The notes beneath the pieces are model-generated. The model was not told where the DNA came from and did not search any database. It worked only from the letters and a program-made list of their open reading frames with translations. Below are positions 37,801 to 46,281 of a stretch of 64,000 nucleotides of DNA, piece after piece; the stretch's first letter is position 1, and each line of letters begins with the position of its first letter. Source of the DNA: Hoplostethus atlanticus (taxonomy: Eukaryota; Chordata; Actinopteri; Trachichthyiformes; Trachichthyidae); NCBI GenBank assembly GCA_034670405.1, contig JAXDDX010000018.1, positions 5,363,501 through 5,427,500 on the forward strand. Reading direction: 5' to 3'. The position numbers and the translations under genes were made by a program.

Positions 37801-40433
37801 TTTGTGCACTGTCATTCTACCCAAAACTGAATTAAAGGTGCACAGTATTTAAAATCAAACCCTCAGCAGAAGTCCATGGTCTGATTTTACACCATACCAG
37901 TGGGAAGGTCAAAGAAGCCAAGGAATAAACTTGTGTTAAAGTGAAGGTACGCCCCAAAACCCTCAGTGTGCATATTGAATGGTCCAAATCTGAAGAGGAT
38001 ATCCCCATTACAAGCCACAGTATGCCATGTGTCATCTCCAACCATGCGTCATCAGCGCCATGTGTATGCAGGTTTTCATTCCAGCCAAACATTAAACCAG
38101 GAAAAAAGAGTATTCTATATACCAACGTACTAATAAAACCAATATACCAGCAGCCGTGCTAATACAAAAGAACAAATTCATAGGACAAGTCAAACAACAA
38201 TAAAAACTAAATACAGACCATAGTTCAAGTAAGAGCCAGCCCTGTTTTTGAAAGTGTTGGAAAGTAGGACACTGAGTTGGCTGGCTGATCTCGTCGGGCA
38301 GGTCGGTCCAGAGCCTTGGGGCCCTGAAGGAGAGAACTCGGTCACCCTTAGTCTTTAGCCTAGACTGTGGCGCAACCAGGCTGTCAAAAGCTACAAGATC
38401 TATAGACAAACTACAACAAACATCTGCCACTTAAAACAAAATCACTCATCACCTTGAGAAGAACTGTCTGGGTGTCATGTAGGGCTCTAAAATCAGATTG
38501 AGACTTTTAATTGGGCATGATTGTAAATCCTTCAACTACACGAGCCACAAAGTGTCTCATGAATTGCCCTAACTGAGAGAGAACAGCAGGTTAAAAACCA
38601 AGTGAAATTCTAAACTGAATCACACGTATGGAACATTTGTTTTTTTTTCCCGGCGGATATCTCGGTCACAGCTAGATACAGCCGTGCATTTGCACTTTTA
38701 GGTTCAGTGTTCATTCAGTAAAGGGAATGCCTATGGAGCGTTTTGGCTTTCTAGCACAGCTGTCAGGAGCTGAAGGAGAAGGTGTGTGCTTGTTGCTAAG
38801 CAGCGGCACAATATTGCTACGGGGCTGTCTTAAAGTTAGCAGCAAACAAGCAAATGAAGACCTATAACATCTCACTTTAACAAAACATGAATGAACATGA
38901 ATCATACAAATGGGATATTACCCAACCTTGGAGTTGGGTGGTTCTGTACCTCCAGGTCATCTGTTCAAATTATTTCACAATGACATCGTCGGATACTCTT
39001 ACTTGTAACTTTCATATGTATGAATGGTCATGAATAAGTTACAGGAAATGTAGTCCACTGAAAGCTATTTATCACAGCGGCAATCTACAGTGTCGAGAGT
39101 GCCACAGAATGGTAGCACACTTTTACACTTTTAGAGCCCCGTTAAGTCGCTGAGGTCACCGGACCACCTCAGGAGAGTTGAGGTTGTGCTGATGTGTGCT
39201 ATAGTCTTCAATTCCACCCCTCCCATCTGTGAAATTCTTAAATCCTTGGAGTCCTTGGGTTACTGTGCAAAGTTAAAAGTTGAATTATTGATCAAAATGT
39301 TATGTGGGCCCGACTCGAACGAAACATCGGTGATGGAAGGTGCCACATAACGCTATTGGCTAGAGTAGTTGGTGCCATCTGACGAACAACTGTAGATGTA
39401 TGATGGTGAGACCTGATGTCTGCTACGGTGTTCATTTGGTGGTTTCTGTATCATTCGTATAATATCTGGCTTCTACGAGTGTTAGCCCTGGATTATGGCA
39501 CAAGGCATAGTAACATCTTGTCCTGTGTATTGGTGAATATTATCAATTTTTAAATTGCAGAAATAAATCCATTCTGAAATACTTGACATTAATACAAAAT
39601 GTGCTCAAAAACTGCACCTTAGATTCAGAGAGTGATATCAAGACAGACTCCATAGTGAGTTGACAAAGATGTCTGAATCACTATCCCTAAACTGCTACTG
39701 GCACGCTCCTCCTCTTTCTCACCTCTGTTCTTTGCTCTTCTCTACTTAATTGTTCTGTTCCCTTTATCTTCACCACAGATATGTGTCAGCCCTGACGACA
39801 CCAGCCCGCCTCTCACCAGTGGACTTCCATTACTCACTGCCCCCGCAGGTGCCTACCTTCCAGATCACCTCCCCCAATGCCAGCCATGCCATGTCTCTCC
39901 CTCCCGCTGCCCACAACCCCTACCCCCTGGAGGATGACCAGCCTCTGCTGCGCCGCTACCAGGTGCCCCTGCACGATGCCCAGTGCCAGGAGCCCTACCG
40001 GCAGCAGCGCCGTACCTATCTTAATGACAGCAGGGGCAGCCTGCCCTCCAGCCCCTACGGGCTGGCTGAGGAAGAGGACTATGAGACCACGCAGGAGTAT
40101 CTCTCCTCTCGGGAGCAACCAAAGAGAAGTGGGTCTAGCGGATCTGGGAGCCGGCGCTGGCAGAGATCCAGACTAAATGGCCACGTGGCTCCACGTGGAT
40201 ACGAGGCGTCTCGGGACTATGGCTCTCGAAGCTGCCTAACAGATAGTGAGTCAGAGGAGGAGGGTGAGAGCACGCCCTTCCTCAGTATGCAGAACATGAA
40301 TGCCGAGCCCTCCACCATCTACAGGCCGGTGGACAGTCGGACTTCTCACTCATCAGGGCGGCACAGTGGGCATGGGAACATACATACAAGACTTACACAC
40401 TCACGCTCCAAACCGGACAATACACCCCATTAA
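4040..40433 (+). CDS. nrg2: neuregulin-2 (nrg2), 5'-truncated by window edge
   Basis: Neuregulin-2 is a membrane-anchored growth factor whose EGF domain, released by shedding, activates ErbB3/ErbB4. Exons seen: 4040-4205, 4738-4868 (Ig domain), 24811-24934 (EGF, five-sixths), 28645-28721 (alpha) or 29167-29225 (beta), optional 32851-32874 (beta-1), 34953-35055 (juxtamembrane and TM), 35389-35512, 35656-35783, 36000-36221, 39779-40433 (tail, stop TAA). All phases join correctly. NRG2 rather than NRG1 is chosen because of the tail: HNHLRQNMCPEHPNR, YISKNVPATERVIR and YVSALTTPARLSPVDFHYSL match what I know of NRG2. The exon that should precede 4040 (N-terminus) is outside the window. One of the teleost duplicates (nrg2a or nrg2b) is likely; I cannot say which. 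Introns range from 143 bp to 19.9 kb, and the longest separates the Ig and EGF modules. Confidence 0.95.
4206..4737 (+). other. nrg2 intron between Ig exons
   Basis: A 532-bp intron, gtaagt to cccacag. It contains a short hexamer repeat (ATTCAA) at about 4567-4586 and otherwise AT-rich sequence without features. Confidence 0.85.
4738..4868 (+). CDS. nrg2: nrg2 exon: second half of Ig domain
   Basis: The acceptor is cccacag at 4731-4737. The exon encodes VQIRRAKLEDSGNYTCVAE, carrying the second Ig cysteine in the DSGNYTC motif, and two N-glycosylation sequons (N-Y-T and N-F-T). To keep the EGF exon in frame it must end at 4868 in phase 1, which makes the donor GC (4869-4870) instead of GT. 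The nearest GT (4873-4874) would shift the frame. Without splicing the reading frame stops two codons later (TAA 4874-4876). Confidence 0.88.
7244..7286. repeat. imperfect (TG)n microsatellite
   Basis: A TG tract with T interruptions; a similar shorter tract is at about 7073-7098. Confidence 0.85.
7962..7995. repeat. (GA)n / GGGA microsatellite
   Basis: A purine tract: GGGAGGGAGGGAGAGA then GA units. It is within a wider purine-rich stretch from about 7806. Confidence 0.85.
8221..8240. repeat. (CA)n microsatellite
   Basis: A 20-bp CA tract. Confidence 0.9.
8442..8660. repeat. C-run and G-run pair
   Basis: A 13-C run (8442-8454) and, after a TGG-repeat lead-in, an 18-G run (8642-8659). Long pure runs of this kind are prone to sequencing error. 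Confidence 0.9.
10120..10510. repeat. diverged fish interspersed repeat
   Basis: Contains ATTAGGAACACC, AACAGCCTCAATT, GCATGCTGGTCCACGTTGA and TTGTGTCAAGATGGCTTG in order, which resembles a high-copy repeat known in several fishes that ends at 'aggaacacc'. The copy is very diverged and the class is not assigned. Confidence 0.45.
10820..10978 (-). repeat. tRNA-derived SINE
   Basis: On the minus strand a tRNA-like head reads TAGCTGAATGGGTAGGGCA (box A, about 10952-10966) and GTTTGATTCC (box B, 10911-10920), spaced about as in a tRNA. It is followed by an ATAAAAGCATCCACCATATGG tail-like segment (10851-10880) resembling the common fish SINE tail ATAAAAG.RTCTGCTAAATG. It is not a functional tRNA: no full cloverleaf is evident and the body continues past the 3' end. 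Confidence 0.65.
12144..12176. repeat. (CAG)n triplet repeat
   Basis: About 11 CAG/AGC units in an nrg2 intron. It gives a poly-Gln run in one short plus-strand frame that is not a gene. Confidence 0.95.
13996..14028. repeat. (TG)n microsatellite
   Basis: An uninterrupted TG tract in the long intron. Confidence 0.95.
14888..14913. repeat. (TG)n microsatellite
   Basis: A short TG tract, next to an imperfect inverted match of CTCACAGATACCAGTAGACT / CTGGTATCTGTG (about 14860-14892). Confidence 0.9.
17413..17431. repeat. 19-G homopolymer
   Basis: A pure G run on the plus strand in the long intron. Confidence 0.95.
20275..20590. repeat. diverged teleost retroposon fragment
   Basis: Contains AGATCTGCAATGTAGCTAGG, CCAGTGGAGAGATGCTAAAA and ATTGGGGATAT..GCTTTGTTTG, followed by a run mentioning AATACTAGCTGCTACAATCTGG, all recurrent in a dispersed fish repeat that also shows up antisense to LINE ends. 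The family is recognised from memory and not named. Confidence 0.5.
24811..24934 (+). CDS. nrg2: nrg2 exon: spacer and common EGF-domain exon
   Basis: The acceptor is tcttcctcag and the donor AA|gtaagt. It enters with two bases (G+TA = Val) and encodes a Thr-rich linker, TTTTLAPGSGHARR, then CNDTEKAYCVNGGDCYF and HGINQLSCK. This supplies the first four of six EGF cysteines and is shared by all isoforms. It matches the NRG2 pattern SGHARKCN...YCVNGG...GINQLSCK. The last two cysteines come from the alpha or beta exon. Confidence 0.95.
24935..28644 (+). other. nrg2 intron before the alpha exon
   Basis: A 3.7-kb intron with one clear retroposon tail (25885-26138) and AT-rich unique sequence, especially 26930-27060. 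Nothing else is supported. Confidence 0.7.
25885..26138 (+). repeat. teleost retroposon 3' tail
   Basis: Contains TTTTTCTGGGAGTTTTTCCT, TGTGAGGGTCCAAGG, CTGTGAAGCCCTTTGAGAC, GGGCTATACAAATAAATG and a terminal TTGAT repeat. This block is shared by many fish retroposons. The start is set near the first familiar sequence and is uncertain. Confidence 0.7.
28645..28721 (+). CDS. nrg2: nrg2 alternative alpha exon (EGF C-terminal part)
   Basis: The acceptor is cttcccag and the donor A|gtatgt. In frame after the common exon it reads CPDGYFGPRCLQTEPLRLY then MPNPFK, which corresponds to the neuregulin alpha cassette (CPNGFFGQRC...LRLYMPDP in mammalian NRG2). It supplies EGF cysteines 5 and 6. It exits in phase 1 and joins the TM exon as K-AEELYQKR. 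Splicing it to the beta exon would break the frame, so the two are structurally mutually exclusive. Reading through the donor gives S-M-F-T then a stop, a possible soluble form. Confidence 0.9.
28722..29166 (+). other. nrg2 intron between alpha and beta exons
   Basis: A 445-bp intron whose last 200 bp is CT-rich (about 28968-29165), serving as a very long polypyrimidine tract for the beta acceptor. The 158-codon plus-strand frame across it (28853-29329) is Leu/Ser/Pro low complexity from the CT tract. Only its last part, in frame, coincides with the beta exon. Confidence 0.8.
28968..29036. repeat. CT-rich tract upstream of beta exon
   Basis: A TCTCTC / CCCTC mixture, part of a 200-bp pyrimidine region leading to the beta acceptor. 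Confidence 0.9.
29167..29225 (+). CDS. nrg2: nrg2 alternative beta exon (EGF C-terminal part)
   Basis: Lies after a 200-bp CT-rich tract ending tccatcag; the donor is C|gtatgt. It encodes CPNDFTGDRCQTYVMASFY, giving EGF cysteines 5 and 6. This is nearly the NRG1 beta sequence (CPNEFTGDRCQNYVMASFYK) and unlike the mammalian NRG2 beta (CPVGYTGDRCQQFAMVNFSK, from memory). It joins the TM exon directly as Q-AEELYQKR or via the 24-nt beta-1 exon. If the intron is retained the frame stays open for 34 more codons, to 29329. Confidence 0.92.
29897..29944. repeat. perfect inverted repeat, 20-bp arms, 8-nt loop
   Basis: The left arm (29897-29916) begins ACTAATGGCGG and ends CAAGGAC; the right arm (29925-29944) is its exact reverse complement; the loop is CATTCATA. 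The pairing does not extend beyond the arms. It lies in the nrg2 intron between the beta and beta-1 exons. It could be a solo hairpin MITE or a recent inversion-duplication. No RNA gene is supported. Confidence 0.9.
31795..31823. repeat. (CA)n microsatellite
   Basis: A CA tract in the beta / beta-1 intron. Confidence 0.95.
32851..32874 (+). CDS. nrg2: nrg2 beta-1 microexon (24 nt)
   Basis: A 24-nt exon between gcaatggcag and G|gtatgg. Entering in phase 1 after the beta exon it encodes HLGIEFM plus a split Glu completed by the TM exon, giving Q-HLGIEFM-E-AEELYQKR. This is the exact peptide of the NRG1 beta-1 cassette. Both ends are phase 1, so it can be included or skipped without changing frame. 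It lengthens the juxtamembrane stalk near where sheddases cut. It has no frame marker of its own and was found by the peptide and the splice sites. Confidence 0.88.
34953..35055 (+). CDS. nrg2: nrg2 exon: juxtamembrane and transmembrane segment
   Basis: The acceptor is gttgacag and the donor AA|gtaag. It encodes AEELYQKR, the stalk, then VLTITGICVALLVVGIVCVV, a single hydrophobic helix, then the stop-transfer AYCKTK. The sequence is almost invariant between NRG1 and NRG2. It is shared by all membrane-anchored isoforms. Confidence 0.96.
35389..35512 (+). CDS. nrg2: nrg2 exon: proximal cytoplasmic tail
   Basis: The acceptor is ctccacag and the donor GAT|gtgagt, phase 0. It encodes KKQRKKMHNHLRQNMCPEHP, then NRNLANGPNHPGPGPEEIP and MVD. 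HNHLRQNMCP is the NRG2 version of this exon (NRG1 has HDRLRQSLRSERN), which supports the gene assignment. Confidence 0.95.
35656..35783 (+). CDS. nrg2: nrg2 exon: cytoplasmic tail
   Basis: Begins after catcaaag at phase 0 and ends AG|gtaagc at phase 2. It encodes YISKNVPATERVIRPGTEG, then a Ser/His/Thr-rich stretch ending SSTHR. YISKNVPAT..VIR matches NRG2. The Ser/Thr/His-rich end is low complexity, as in the mammalian orthologue. Confidence 0.94.
36000..36221 (+). CDS. nrg2: nrg2 exon: cytoplasmic tail
   Basis: The acceptor is attttccag and the donor AG|gtggga. It encodes HEERTWSLEHSDSILSDSPG, SSVGTSKCSSPACMEARARR and ends GDSFDSLGDSPHSDR. GTSKCxSPACxEARARRAA is an NRG2 signature. The phase-2 ends join both neighbours with a split Arg codon. 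Confidence 0.94.
36506..36606 (+). repeat. tRNA-derived SINE
   Basis: Box A-like TGGCTCAGCCGTATAAGACC (36513 onward) and box B-like GGGTTTGAATG (36551-36562) are followed by TGGCCTGGGACC...GTCGCATTTCATC, a body seen in fish SINEs. It ends near an AAATAAAAG. It sits within the last nrg2 intron. Confidence 0.6.
38170..38430 (-). repeat. LINE C-terminal fragment, antisense in nrg2 intron
   Basis: The minus strand encodes SRLKTKGDRVLSFRAPRLW followed by TDLPDEI within a broken frame. RLKTKGDRxFSxxAPRLWNxLP is the end of reverse-transcriptase ORFs of fish LINEs. It lacks the rest of the ORF, so it is a dead 5'-truncated copy. The plus strand shows the familiar GGTCCAGAGCCTTGGGGCCC. Confidence 0.6.
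39779..40433 (+). CDS. nrg2: nrg2 terminal coding exon
   Basis: The acceptor is caccacag; 217 codons to TAA at 40431-40433. It begins YVSALTTPARLSPVDFHYSL, then a Pro/Leu-rich part with QPLLRRYQVP, then the conserved SSPYGLAEEEDYETTQEY block, RRWQRSRLNGHV, an acidic DSESEEEGESTPFL block and a Ser/His-rich end. Order and motifs match the NRG2 tail. The Gly/Pro expansions of the mammalian tail are absent. The exon is clearly more GC-rich than the surrounding introns. Confidence 0.97.
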
Positions 40434-41008
40434 AGAGAGAAAATGAACCAACAAAAATCAATATACTATAGACCTGCATCTATAAGAAATATTTTTATTT
40501 TATATAACTGACAGATATTCTAAACAAATGAAATATTTATTTTCATTTTAGCAAAAGTTGTCTACTAGTTAACAGCAAAGACTTTTTATAGGGAAAACTC
40601 TATTTATATGTACATTTTGATTTACAGCATAAAAAGATGTGCCAGTTTTTTCACAACGTAAAAAATAGAGTAATATTGTGGTGCCTTTTGCTGTATGCCG
40701 ATGCCAGAGGGCCAGTGGAGGTTTTTGTAGCCTTTCTTATATGGACGCCTCATTTTTTATACACATTTATGTTTTTGTTTTCTTTTTTTCCTCTTTTCCT
40801 TTCTTTCTTTCCAAGTTGTGTTCTTTTAGAAATCTAGCCCCACTGGAACATTACCCCTTCCATATCACGCAATATAAACCACTTCAACATAAAGTGTATG
40901 TTTACATTAATATGATTCGCCTGTAGGGTTTATGATTTGGGATCTACTTAATAGGACGCCTGATAAATGCAATGCAGATCCTTTTTGCCCTCTGAGTAAT
41001 ATCTATAG

Positions 41009-41027
41009 AGGGAGAGAGAGAGAGAGG

Positions 41028-41080
<53 letters not shown>
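41009..41080. repeat. GA-TG-GA composite repeat in nrg2 3' UTR
   Basis: (GA)n, then GTAG, (TG)n, then (AG)n. Two purine tracts flank an alternating tract. Confidence 0.93.
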
Positions 41081-41514
41081 TTGGCTTGCATGTATTTGTG
41101 ATTGTTAGATGAATTTCATTGTTTGTTGTGGTAACATCAACTGTCTACTGGGCACCAAAGCAAGGTGCCTCAGTAGAGTTGACAGAAGAGAGTCGGTGAC
41201 CCCCAGCGTGTAGGTAGATAGCTTGGTTGAGCTGCTGTAGGGTTGTATGTTATGCAGGTCATTGCTTGATGTGTTTACAGCTACTCTGCCCCTCCCCCAA
41301 CCTCCCCCCTTGGCCTGTCTGTCCTTCTTATGAGGCCAATAACCAGTGAACCACTTGGTGTGATAGTGGCTTGGCAACAAAAAGACAAAACAAAAAGATT
41401 GCATCTGTTTCTCTCAACTCCACCCCTAATTCCCATGCCTCATCATCCTCGTGTGTCCATTGTGTGTTGGTGGCCAGAGTTAAGGGCCACACAGTGTCTC
41501 AGGATTTCCACATG

Positions 41515-41564
41515 CCCCCCCCCCCCCCCCCTTATACCCTGTCTGCCCCCCCCCCCCCCCCCCC
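41515..41564. repeat. paired C runs in nrg2 3' UTR
   Basis: 17 C (41515-41531) and 19 C (41546-41564), separated by CTTATACCCTGTCTG-like sequence. They would be C-rich in the mRNA. Confidence 0.93.
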
Positions 41565-42737
41565 TCTTCCTCAACTTAAAGTCTACCTAAGACTACGGTT
41601 CTCAGATGTTGAGGGCCTAGATGTAAGCATCCAGTCTACCAGTTCCCTGAACACTCCCATACAAAGAGAAGGAAAGCCAAGTGGAAGCAGCTCAGTGCAG
41701 AAAAGTACAGAATATACTCGACAATATAAAAGAAATAGCTGTGAAACTTTGGAGGATCATACAATGCAAAAATATGCAAACTTTCTATTTTGCTGTTTGA
41801 TTACATCATTTTCTAAGAGGTGACTGTAGTGTGTTGTGCGTGAAAAAACTCTGTGATGCCTATAGTGTAGAAGATGAAACACATGATATCAATGCATATT
41901 AACATTCATTATTTTTTAAAGCCGTTATGCAGCCATCGGTCAAACTGTCAGCCTTCCTCGTTCACACGTCCATCGAATGACTGCGTCCACCAATTCTTTC
42001 ATCACTTGGTTCAGACCGCTCGCACTTCCAGTGATATCAAGTAACATCCAACTGTAGTGTCTCCTCCAATAGTACTGTGTACTGCTTTGTCCTGTTGACA
42101 AATCTAGTCATTTCGAATTTAGTCGGTTACTGATAATAATTTTGAAAAGCAAACAAAATCATTTAAACCCCTCTGTCCTCCACTGAAGGAAAAGTAAATG
42201 TTTAAAAGATGATTCTAGAAATTGTCAAATCCATTTGAGCGATGACGCGAGAGAGGGCAATTGATGATACTTCGTCGCCGTTGGTATGTTTCTCAGAATG
42301 CTGAATTATCGGATGATGTTGTTAAAAAGATTGATCTGCAATTCTAACTGCTGTATGGTAAACGCATAGTGGCATTGTTATAGAGAATGGTCTTTGGTCA
42401 CACCTCACTTACTGATATTTCATTGCCTTTCCCACCTCTGGGTCTAATTTTGTATGTCTAAAAAATGCAAAAGAAGACAGTGCTCCTCTAGTTTAAATGT
42501 GATATTTCCTTCACTTTGCCACTCCTCTCACCCAATTGAGATGCTACCAGGTACGTCCTGCCCGTCTCTTCTGTTTTATTTTATAACCCCCACCCCACCT
42601 GACCCCACCCTCGCTTGAAATGTTTGAACACCTCTCCTCTGCATGTCCTTGTGGTCAAGGTTAGATGGGTGCATGGTAAAAAAGCAGCAGACAATTCTTT
42701 TCCAGTCAGTGAAAGTGTATTTCATTTAACATTCAGC

Positions 42738-42865
42738 AATAAAAAAGGAACCTTCCCCCATGTCATTCCTGAAATATGCTAGAAAAAAAGAAAAAAAATG
42801 CGAGATTGTCATAGATTGTAAAATAAAATGAAAAATGAATCCACCTGTTCATATGAGAAAATAAA
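42738..42865 (+). terminator. cluster of AATAAA polyadenylation signals after nrg2
   Basis: AATAAA occurs at 42738-42743, 42822-42827 and 42860-42865, about 2.3-2.4 kb after the nrg2 stop, and T-rich sequence follows. Mammalian NRG2 also has a long 3' UTR. Which signal is used cannot be told from sequence. Confidence 0.4.
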
Positions 42866-45120
42866 TCTTTATTCATATCATTTTATGATGTAGTCATTTC
42901 TGTAGAAAGCTTTGCTGTGTATTTGTCTTTTACCTTTGGCTTAAGGTCTGACTATATCTCTCTTGGGAATATACAAAGGAAATCTAATTTCTAAATGAGT
43001 GTGTTTCAAAAATGTTTTGAAATCACAGTTGTAGATGTTATTTCCAATGTCTGAAGTGTTAGATTAGTTTAAATCATGTCAGTGATAAACTAGTGACCAG
43101 TTCATGTGTAGGTTTAAGGGAGAAAACCAGATAAACATGAAAAAGTAAAACTGTCACAGTGACAGTTATGTGACAGTTACAGTTAAGTGCCAAACACAAA
43201 AGCACATGTGCACACACTTATACACACATACACACATCATTTATAAAATGAGACTTCTGAAGAAACACACAATTACTTAATTGTCAAAGAAAAAAAAACC
43301 TATAAACCTATAAATAGGTTTGAAACCTATGAGTACATTCTTCCTGGTACAGTGTCACATGCAGACATTCCAACGATTATAACTGATCATAGATTCGCAC
43401 TCCAAAGACATTTTTGATGTGATTCCTGTATTGTTTGGGTCTAGCTGATGCACTAGCATAACTACACCAGTAGATGGTGCAACAGCAGCAAGGTTGAGGA
43501 ATGCCTGGGTTAAGATGTTGTCTAAATCTAGAGACTACACCAGATACAAGATGAGTTCACTGATTTAAGGTGTGCTGATCGTTGACATTGTGTGGTGTCG
43601 TATTTGGTTGCAATGAAAACCTGCAGACTCTTGAGTCACACTCTCACATGGTTGAGAAGCACTGGCTTAAACAATAACAAACCTACACATTCTCAAATCC
43701 TTTATCTTCCTGTTCACTTGCATTTGGAACATTTCCATAAACAGCACTTCAATATGGGTTATCAATAGTATTTGGGTCGTCCCCAAAAAGTAAGGCATTG
43801 TTATTTAGATAAACGTCCTGGTATTCCAGACTTATTCAATGTCCTTTTTTATGATACTCTGTTGATCCTTGAAGGGGAATTCTCTTTTATCTTGGCCCCA
43901 AGCACAGGGAGGTCAGAATGCAGGGTCAGCTACACAACAGTGTCCTTCCTACTCAGGGACGCTGTCACATGGGCTTGAACCGCAAGGGTGTTTGTGTGTG
44001 TGTACACCATGGTGGCATCTAAAGTATATCAGATCCTCAATACCATTAAGAATTTTCTCATTTTATGAAACTGCGATGATATTGAATTGATGATTGATGA
44101 TAAGTGAATTGCAAGTTCAGAAACTCATTTTCAAAGTTGGGATTCTCTTCCTTCGTAGTCAAACTAGGTGAAATGAGAGTAGGCCCCAAGTTCATCTTAG
44201 TTCAAACAGTTTAATACACACGTGTGGACAGAGACGAACATCACCAAACAAGGCAAAGCATGAGTCTGTGTCTAACAAAGGAACTGCAGGATCTTATATA
44301 GGGTCAATGTATACATTCCAAAGACATGACTTCATCCCTTGCTGGCTATCTTCTCCATATATGTCTCGGGGACCCCTACTCATGGATGTCTCCACACAGC
44401 CCTGAGACCCTTCCAGTCCTAGTACCAGATGTTTCTTCCTTCAGTATACCGTAGACCCTGTGGACCCTGAGGGTCCTTTATAAGAGTTAACCTACAGACA
44501 GTTTACATAGTTAAACCATTTATAAATGCTGGAAAGATACTGAATATAAATGATGCAAAGTTAATATGAATGAGTTAATATACAATGATACAAGCATACA
44601 GCACATTAATCATATTAAATGTAATTATCATGTCTCAGTCTATAAATTCACCTATCAGGTTTTCTGCTAATTGTAGTTAAAGATCCAAATACTACTGCAG
44701 TTCAGTGGACACATCCAGCAAAGTATCAAACACCAATTTTGTTTTTTCATGTAATCATTTTCCATGTTAGAATGGCTATTGCTTAACACTGACATGCACA
44801 ACGGGTGTAGGTGGGGAATGGGGAGGGGCGCCCCTCTGGACTGCCAACTGCCTCTAGAGGGCGCCATGTTAAATACAGAGCAGCAAATAAGGTCATGGCA
44901 GTGAAAACATAAAATCAAAATTCCAAGTACAAGAAATTACAAATGAATTCTGTACAGAAAATCACTGAAAGGTCTAGTATATTCTACTTTTTTTCATTTT
45001 GTCTCAAATAACCTAAGGGCAGAATCTTACTTTTCATGGCCTGTGTTACGCATCCACACTTACTGGGATTCTTGTATGTATGTTGTAATTAGGGGTTTTG
45101 AACAATATTTTCCTTTCAAT

Positions 45121-45188
45121 TTTCTTTAAATAATATATATGATATATATGATATCATATATGATATATGATATAATATAATATATCAT
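45121..45188. repeat. AT-alternating ATATGAT tract
   Basis: Repeated ATATATGAT and ATATCATATATG words, largely self-complementary, likely to form hairpins. Confidence 0.85.
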
Positions 45189-45454
45189 GTTAACAAAGCC
45201 ATGCGCGGTCCATTCAACAAATCTTTTAGCGTGTACAGTGAACCCTCAAGTACAGTACGGAAAATGTGGTACACTTCTGGATGCTATTTGTCCAGTTTCT
45301 GAGGTTTCAGTGAAAATGTAAATCATCACCCTTGCTAGTACAATGCTAGTACAATGTTACTATAGTAATTGCTACTAAAATACAGGGGATGCTCTTTCAG
45401 TGCACCTTTTGTTGTTTAATTTTACAATGGAAGTCTGTTCAATGGAGAACGAGA

Positions 45455-45662
45455 TAAGATACGATGACTCTTTATAAATTCCAGTTGTGCAGCAGCGGAT
45501 GTACAAAGTAGCAAGAAAAAAGCAATATACAATGTACAAACTACAAAATATCAAGAATATAAGAAATATACAGGTTATAAAAATATATATACAGGTTAGT
45601 GCATACCAGTGGCAAAAAAATAGCTTCAAGGCAATGTATAGTTGTGCAATTCTGATTAGCAC
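45455..45662. repeat. possible retroposon fragment
   Basis: The stretch GATAAGATACGATGACTC..TTTATAAATTCCAGTTGTGCAGCAGC followed by A-rich 'acaaTATACAATGTACAA' units resembles a dispersed fish repeat that begins with GATAAGA and a TTTAT core. It is a low-certainty call from memory of the pattern. Confidence 0.35.
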
Positions 45663-46002
45663 CGTTCTAAGTAGTCTTCTGTTGGCTTGACAGGTTTTGC
45701 CTGCAGGGCTATTCTGTCATTTTGAGCAAAACTGAAAATTAGTGTCTCCCTATTCAGTAAAGTCCAGATGGCGACAATGTATCAAGAAAACATTAATACA
45801 TAGAGTTAGAGCAAGAGCTAAAGCAGCCTGTTCATCAGTGCATCAAACAAAAGAAACTCAGGCTCTTGCAGACATTGTTCAACCATGCCACCGTCTTTAT
45901 TGAAAACATGGTTAGGCTCTGGGCCCTCCGAAAACTTAAACGTCACTCATGTCTGTGAATTTGAGTATTTGCCAGGAAATCATCGGTAGAAAAACAAATC
46001 TT

Positions 46003-46032
46003 GGGGCGTCCTGGTGGCTCAGTGGTCCCTCC
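46003..46032 (+). repeat. truncated tRNA-SINE head
   Basis: GGGGCGTCCTGGTGGCTCAG followed by TGGTC resembles the 5' head of fish tRNA SINEs, with box A TGGCTCAGTGG. No box B follows, so the copy is 3'-truncated or the match is chance. Confidence 0.35.
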
Positions 46033-46152
46033 TCTCTCACCCACCTGTCTTGCTCTAACTGCTAATTATCAAAAAAATGAAAAAATGCCCAAAAAAGAAA
46101 AACAGATCTTGCTCTAACTTGCTGAAGTGATAAAAAGTTTTTATCTTTCTAG

Positions 46153-46281
46153 GTTGCAGCTGGTGGCAACAAGAGGAATAGATGTCAAGTGTGCGGACCC
46201 TCTGAAGACAACAAGACATGTACCACATGCAGCAAGTACAACAAATACACTGTGAAGTTCTGTCCACCATGTGCTGTTTAG
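46153..46281 (+). pseudogene. transposase-like zinc-ribbon fragment (possibly piggyBac C-terminus)
   Basis: After ttatctttctag the plus strand is open for 42 codons: VAAGGNKRNRCQVCGPSED then NKTCTTCSKYNKYTVKFCPP and CAV, stop TAG. It has three C-x2-C pairs (CQVC, CTTC, CPPC), the layout of the zinc-binding C-terminus of some domesticated or fish piggyBac-like transposases. No transposase body is seen upstream. An AATAAA lies at 46452. The family assignment is a guess; the CxxC pattern and open frame are direct. Confidence 0.4.

Larger units (their letters stand above)
36222..39778 (+). other. last nrg2 intron (3.6 kb)
   Basis: gtggga to caccacag. It contains a tRNA-derived SINE (36506-36606) and an antisense LINE-tail fragment (38170-38430). 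The rest is AT-rich without recognisable features. Confidence 0.75.
40434..42885 (+). other. nrg2: nrg2 3' UTR (extent inferred)
   Basis: Follows the nrg2 stop with no further gene. It contains a GA-TG-GA composite repeat (about 41009-41080), two pure C runs (41515-41531, 41546-41564) and three AATAAA hexamers near its end (42738, 42822, 42860). The ORFs here are short or built on the C runs and are not genes. The true polyadenylation site is not proven; the end is placed just past the last hexamer. Confidence 0.5.

Noticed and set aside
41371..41823. 150-codon ORF in the nrg2 3' UTR
   Set aside because: Its core is polyproline from two C homopolymers; no family likeness and it lies after the nrg2 stop.
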